Assembly: GCF_021654775.1 (NCBI RefSeq) | Contig: NZ_AP025343.1 | Coordinates: 6,886,001 to 6,950,000 of the forward strand | DNA from: Paenibacillus azoreducens | GTDB lineage: Bacteria; Bacillota; Bacilli; Paenibacillales; Paenibacillaceae | DNA length: 64,000 nucleotides | Reading direction: 5' to 3' | Shown: in pieces, positions 63,259-64,000 of the stretch | Layout: every line of letters starts with the position of its first letter | Position numbering within the stretch: the stretch's first letter is position 1 | Notes under the pieces: model-generated | What the model saw: only the letters and a program-made list of their open reading frames with translations | The model's database searches: none | Told to the model about the DNA's origin: nothing | Position numbers and translations under genes: made by a program

Positions 63259-63299
63259 CTTAATATTCAGCTTGGTTTTATGCTATTGATTTGCTCCGC

Positions 63300-64000
63300 C
63301 TATTTCTTGATTCCCCATAACTTCAAAATCGCGTCATGCACATACGTATTTTCATGCACCCCTGTGAAGAGCTCGGCTCCGCTACCCATCGCTGTCAGCG
63401 GAATGTCCACGCCGGTATGGCCTGCTGTTGTCCAATCCACGTAAAACTGCTCTTTGGAGCCGTAGATCGTAAACGGTCCGTCTTCCTTCGAAATCCCGTC
63501 GCCGGACTCATCCTTGTCATCCGCAGCTTCCAGGGCAAAACCGCCGGTTTCATGGTCAGCCAACACCAATACCAGCGTATCCGGATGTTTCTTGGCGAAT
63601 TCCTTGGCCACGCCTACGGCCTTGTCGAGTTCCTGTCCGGCTTTGATGGTCAGCTTGGCGTTGTTTTCATGCGCCATTTCGTCGGTTCCTTCCTCTTCAA
63701 CCATCAGGAAAAAGCCCTTTTTATTCGTGGAGAGCGTATCGAGCGCTTTTTGCGTCATGTCCTTCAGCGGCACGACTGGATTGTAGATATCCCCTTCGCC
63801 TTCGGGTTTTTGCTGGAACATCTCTTCATTGGCGAATAGGCCGAGGATTTTGCCGTTTTTCGCTTTTTGCAATTCTTCCTTGCTGGTGACATATTGATAG
63901 CCGAGTTTTTGGGCATGCTCGACGAGATTTCCTTCCGTACCTTTGCTTTCCTCGGACGGATCTTCAGCTGGATGATCCGGGAATTTTCCCGGGCTGCCTT
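63300..64000 (-). CDS. Alkaline phosphatase, C-terminal part (5' end outside window)
   Basis: The frame is open from the right edge to a stop at 63300, giving 233 codons of a PhoA/PhoB-type alkaline phosphatase. Recognisable are LVEHAQKLGYQYVTSKEEL, GLFANEEM, VEEEGTDEMAHENN (metal site; E and H kept), LVLADHETGGF (DHET metal ligands) and WTTAGHTGVDIPLTAMG with the zinc-binding His. The catalytic Ser region is outside. Such enzymes are usually exported and controlled by phosphate starvation; the promoter is not visible. Confidence 0.93.
   Translation of the reverse strand, partial: GSPGKFPDHPAEDPSEESKGTEGNLVEHAQKLGYQYVTSKEELQKAKNGKILGLFANEEMFQQKPEGEGDIYNPVVPLKDMTQKALDTLSTNKKGFFLMVEEEGTDEMAHENNAKLTIKAGQELDKAVGVAKEFAKKHPDTLVLVLADHETGGFALEAADDKDESGDGISKEDGPFTIYGSKEQFYVDWTTAGHTGVDIPLTAMGSGAELFTGVHENTYVHDAILKLWGIKK

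Overview
The window (about 52% GC by eye) looks like chromosome from a spore-forming, facultatively anaerobic Firmicute, most likely a Paenibacillus or close relative. The evidence is a gerA-type spore germination operon, a lipoteichoic-acid-synthase-like protein, strong AGGAGG ribosome sites with frequent TTG/GTG starts, Bacillus-type Fnr boxes, yjdF, cidAB and a bacterial nitric oxide synthase. Both ends are cut inside genes: an RND efflux permease on the left and an alkaline phosphatase on the right. I saw no tRNA, rRNA, CRISPR array or prophage.

Layout. 1-3.4 kb: RND permease end, DUF418 membrane protein, TetR regulator with its operator. 3.6-18.8 kb: a loose molybdenum/formate region (TorD-type chaperone, MobA, a molybdopterin oxidoreductase, a formate/nitrite channel, formate-THF ligase), interspersed with two MFS transporters, GlnRS, two GNAT acetyltransferases and an SDR protein. 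19.3-25.9 kb: YjdF with its riboswitch, a DEAD-box helicase, UbiB-like kinase plus phasin, ThuA-like protein, HemD-like protein, DUF2062 protein. 26.0-30.3 kb: germination operon A-C-small-B. 30.5-40.1 kb: chemoreceptor, MerR regulator, FAD/Rieske oxidoreductase, nitric oxide synthase, MMPL exporter with a divergent TetR, ferritin-like protein. 40.1-48.8 kb: secreted nucleotidase, a complete group II intron, and a MarR-controlled heterodimeric ABC exporter. 48.9-64 kb: CidR-like regulator with divergent cidAB, Gfo/Idh/MocA oxidoreductase, nuclease-helicase fusion, NADP glutamate dehydrogenase, LTA synthase, alpha/beta hydrolase, flavodoxin-like protein, EmrA/EmrB-type exporter, alkaline phosphatase.

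How the genes connect. The clearest regulatory result is a pair of Fnr-type boxes (TGTGA-N6-TCACA/T), each exactly 20 bp before a -10 hexamer, in front of the TorD-type chaperone and the formate channel. This is the geometry of a class II activated promoter and suggests oxygen-controlled formate/Mo-enzyme metabolism, with MobA supplying the cofactor and Fhs able to assimilate formate.

Intergenic DNA is rich in dispersed repeats. At least four families occur in two to four copies: a MITE-like element with TGTTCAAAAAG ends, one with CAATTTCATAATG ends, a hairpin family with a GATTATAGAAT-type stem, and a structured element whose terminal stem shows a compensatory base change between copies. One hairpin copy is nested inside another element, one lies in the gdhA leader, and the group II intron sits between the ABC operon terminator and a copy of the structured element.
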